A stretch of 7,153 nucleotides of DNA, taken from positions 1 through 7,153 of the forward strand of contig JALRDA010000001.1 of the NCBI GenBank assembly GCA_023257145.1, written 5' to 3'. The notes under the pieces were generated by a model. That model did not search any database. It was not told where the DNA came from and saw nothing but the letters and a program-made list of their open reading frames with translations. The stretch is from Candidatus Saccharimonadia bacterium. GTDB taxonomy: Bacteria; Patescibacteriota; Saccharimonadia; Saccharimonadales; Saccharimonadaceae. Position numbers and translations under genes: made by a program. Below, one piece after another: positions 5,924 to 7,153 of this stretch; the first letter of the stretch is position 1; each line of letters begins with the position of its first letter.

Positions 5924-6876
5924 CGGTATGTATCCATTTGTGATTGAGTAGTGTTGGGTAGTGAGCGTGTGTCTGTTTCGTTGGTGATACCAGAGGATGG
6001 TGATTCCGGCATCATATATTTCATAACTATCGTATCATATAGGTCTTTTGTGCTCGATGCGTAATAGGTAACTGGCGCGTCAATGCTTTTGACTGCTAGA
6101 TCTGCATAGGTATCTTCTGTGAGTACTTTGTCAGACTGCTTCACGGATGCGAGCCAGGCTCGATAGTCGGTGTCTGTAGACGCTTTCGCAGTGAATTTCA
6201 TGTCAGCAAAACCTTCGCCGCTGATGTTGGCTGAAAGGCCTTTGTAGCTGCCGGCTTCTGTGGCGTTCAGGTGAAGCTTTGTCGTCATTCCTGGCATTGC
6301 ATAAATTTGTCCCGCTAGCTGTGGAATCCAAAAAGAATTCATCGGTGCATCAGATGTGATTTGAAAGTTAACTGGGTGATCGACAGGGAATTGTATGAAG
6401 TTAACAGTTGCAATATTTTCTTCGGGATAAATAAATAGCCATTTCCAATCTAACGCCACGACTTGAATGGTGATCGGCTTCGCGTCGGATGCTAGTGGTT
6501 TGTGTGGGTCTAGTTCATGTGTACTGTTCCAAGTCACGACGGATAGAACGGTGATGAGGATAATTGGAATTGACCACCAGATCGTTTCCGCAACATGGTT
6601 GGTGCTTTTGTTGGGAGTATATTTTGCTTTGGTATTACTTTCGCGGTAGCGCCATGCGATAAGAATAGTCATGATAAAGACAGGAACGACCACCAAGAAA
6701 CCTAGAAGCGTCGTGAACACTAAAAGCTCGTATTGTTTTGTGGCGACAATTCCCTTAGGGTTCAATACGTCGATTTGCAGTCCGCTAATGTACCACACGG
6801 CGACGGCAATGAAAATGAGCGCACATGTGATCGCGGTGGCGATCAGTAGTTTTTTGTGAGTCGAAAGCTTTCGCAT
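5920..6876 (-). CDS. cyoA: Cytochrome bo3 quinol oxidase subunit II
   Basis: Subunit II of the quinol oxidase: two N-terminal membrane helices and a cupredoxin-like domain outside the membrane. It has 318 residues (E. coli 315). Helices lie at about 10-31 (the signal-like segment), 50-75 and 97-115. The cupredoxin domain has DWKWLFIYPEENIATVN (143-159), MNSFWIPQLAGQIYAMPGM (179-197) and SGEGFADMKF (219-228). No CuA ligands are present: there is no Cys-x3-Cys-x3-His, and the protein's only cysteine is Cys18. This identifies a quinol rather than a cytochrome c oxidase. E. coli CyoA is a lipoprotein through a Cys after Leu-Ser-Gly; here the matching site reads Ile-Ser-Gly-Leu, so the lipobox is lost and the first helix is probably an uncleaved anchor. 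The C-terminus is polar, Ser/Thr-rich. It is the first gene of the operon; the ATG lies only about 10 nt from the -10 box and has no ribosome site, suggesting a leaderless mRNA. Confidence 0.97.
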   Translation of the reverse strand: MRKLSTHKKLLIATAITCALIFIAVAVWYISGLQIDVLNPKGIVATKQYELLVFTTLLGFLVVVPVFIMTILIAWRYRESNTKAKYTPNKSTNHVAETIWWSIPIILITVLSVVTWNSTHELDPHKPLASDAKPITIQVVALDWKWLFIYPEENIATVNFIQFPVDHPVNFQITSDAPMNSFWIPQLAGQIYAMPGMTTKLHLNATEAGSYKGLSANISGEGFADMKFTAKASTDTDYRAWLASVKQSDKVLTEDTYADLAVKSIDAPVTYYASSTKDLYDTIVMKYMMPESPSSGITNETDTRSLPNTTQSQMDTYR

Positions 6877-6885
6877 TGTGGGTCT

Positions 6886-6913
6886 ATTTTAACACAAGCG
6901 GCATTAACTTCAA
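6886..6913 (-). promoter_or_regulatory. Promoter of the cyo operon (leftward, near-leaderless)
   Basis: On the minus strand, TTGAAG (6913-6908) is followed by a 16-bp spacer and TAAAAT (6891-6886), with TGT directly before the -10 box as an extended -10 element. Initiation 6-8 bp further on falls at about 6880-6878, only 2-4 nt before the cyoA ATG at 6876. No Shine-Dalgarno sequence precedes the ATG, which agrees with a leaderless or almost leaderless transcript. Confidence 0.6.
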
Positions 6914-6914
6914 T

Positions 6915-6927
6915 TCATATAATATGA
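6915..6927. promoter_or_regulatory. 13-bp palindrome between divergent promoters, possible operator
   Basis: TCATAT-A-ATATGA is a perfect 6-bp inverted repeat around one central base. It fills the space between the -35 box of the leftward cyo promoter (6908-6913) and the -35 box of the rightward promoter (6928-6933). A regulator bound here would touch both promoters. The sequence is AT-rich, so chance similarity is possible; no regulator gene is visible in the window. Confidence 0.3.
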
Positions 6928-6956
6928 TTGTGAGCCGGTGAATCTAAGGCTATAAT
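6928..6956 (+). promoter_or_regulatory. Rightward sigma70-type promoter for the gene at 7043
   Basis: TTGTGA (6928-6933), a 17-bp spacer, then a perfect TATAAT (6951-6956). Transcription should begin near 6963, giving a leader of about 80 nt. The next well-placed start is the ATG at 7043, preceded by GAAAGG. This is the best promoter match in the window. Confidence 0.65.
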
Positions 6957-6965
6957 ATGAAATAT

Positions 6966-6982
6966 ATTGAGGAATACTCAAT
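6966..6982 (+). other. Small hairpin at the 5' end of the rightward transcript
   Basis: ATTGAG (6966-6971), loop GAATA, CTCAAT (6977-6982): a perfect 6-bp stem with a 5-nt loop, starting within a few bases of the predicted transcription start. There is no T run after it, so it is not a terminator. A 5'-end hairpin may stabilise an mRNA; no known riboswitch or leader fold is recognised. Confidence 0.3.
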
Positions 6983-7027
6983 TGGACCTATGTACTGCGC
7001 CGACTCTACAGTCTACGCTGATTTTCT

Positions 7028-7033
7028 GAAAGG
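7028..7033 (+). promoter_or_regulatory. Shine-Dalgarno site for the gene at 7043
   Basis: GAAAGG, 9 nt before the ATG at 7043, the same core as the pgl ribosome site. It decides the start of the right-edge gene in favour of 7043 over the overlapping frame that begins at 6957. Confidence 0.55.
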
Positions 7034-7042
7034 TTTGATAAT

Positions 7043-7153
7043 ATGGATGTGCTTTTACTTAATCTATTAGCCTGTTTGGCTATCGGATCTCTGCCGGTGG
7101 GATTGGCCGGGATTACCGTGATGTATGTACGTAGTCGTCGGTCCTCTGCGAAT
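7043..7153 (+). CDS. Start of an unidentified membrane or exported protein (partial, 5' end only)
   Basis: The plus-strand frame from ATG 7043 is open for 37 codons to the window edge. The N-terminus is one hydrophobic segment (about residues 3-29: LLLNLLACLAIGSLPVGLAGITVMYV), followed by a basic cluster RSRRSS at 31-36. This looks like a membrane anchor with a cytoplasmic basic flank and an out-to-in orientation by the positive-inside rule, or the first helix of a polytopic protein. Cys11 is in the helix, but the preceding Asn-Leu-Leu-Ala is not a good lipobox. The promoter at 6928-6956 and the ribosome site at 7028-7033 support it as a real gene, divergent from cyoA. The family cannot be named from this fragment. 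Confidence 0.55.
   Translation, partial: MDVLLLNLLACLAIGSLPVGLAGITVMYVRSRRSSAN

Noticed and set aside
5920..6876. CyoA as a CuA-containing cytochrome c oxidase subunit II
   Set aside because: The Cys-x3-Cys pair and the partner His and Met ligands are missing, and the sequence follows E. coli CyoA throughout.
6957..7070. A 37-residue plus-strand frame starting at ATG 6957
   Set aside because: Its ATG overlaps the -10 box and lies upstream of the predicted transcription start, so it would not be in the mRNA. It overlaps the better supported start at 7043 and has no ribosome site. The internal ATG at 6990 also lacks one.

Overview
The window reads as a chromosomal piece of a bacterium, most likely a member of Candidatus Saccharibacteria (TM7) in the Patescibacteria/CPR. 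That placement is an inference from recalled similarity of the proteins, the compact overlapping gene layout and moderate GC; there is no rRNA or other marker gene here to prove it. UGA is a genuine stop codon (four genes end in TGA at the length expected for their families), which argues against the UGA-recoding CPR groups (Gracilibacteria, Absconditabacteria/SR1).

Almost the whole window is one leftward (minus-strand) gene train. From right to left: cyoA, cyoB, cyoC, cyoD, cyoE (cytochrome bo3-type quinol oxidase and haem O synthase), a 91-residue unrecognised membrane protein, pgl (6-phosphogluconolactonase) and gnd (short-type 6-phosphogluconate dehydrogenase). The five cyo genes are joined by ATGA or TGATG overlaps, so they are probably translationally coupled. 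The membrane protein follows after 17 bp, pgl after 56 bp and gnd after 2 bp.

Two back-to-back promoters lie to the right of cyoA. The leftward one sits so close to the cyoA ATG that the mRNA should be nearly leaderless. The rightward one drives a gene that begins at 7043 with a membrane segment and runs off the window. A 13-bp palindrome lies exactly between the two -35 boxes. At the left end, a plausible promoter and a 17-codon start suggest another leftward gene leaving the window.

In function, CyoABCD would reduce O2 to water with electrons from a quinol, and CyoE would farnesylate haem b to haem O for the CyoB active site. Pgl and Gnd catalyse the last two steps of the oxidative pentose phosphate branch and yield reduced NAD(P). 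The catalytic core of CyoB (haem, CuB and proton-channel residues) is intact. However, the histidine that binds ubiquinol in E. coli CyoB (His98) is Thr here, and a near-universal histidine of the CyoE family is Glu. These substitutions, the linkage of oxidase and pentose phosphate genes, the small membrane protein and the divergent control region are the parts most worth a second look. No mobile element, CRISPR array, tRNA or rRNA was seen.
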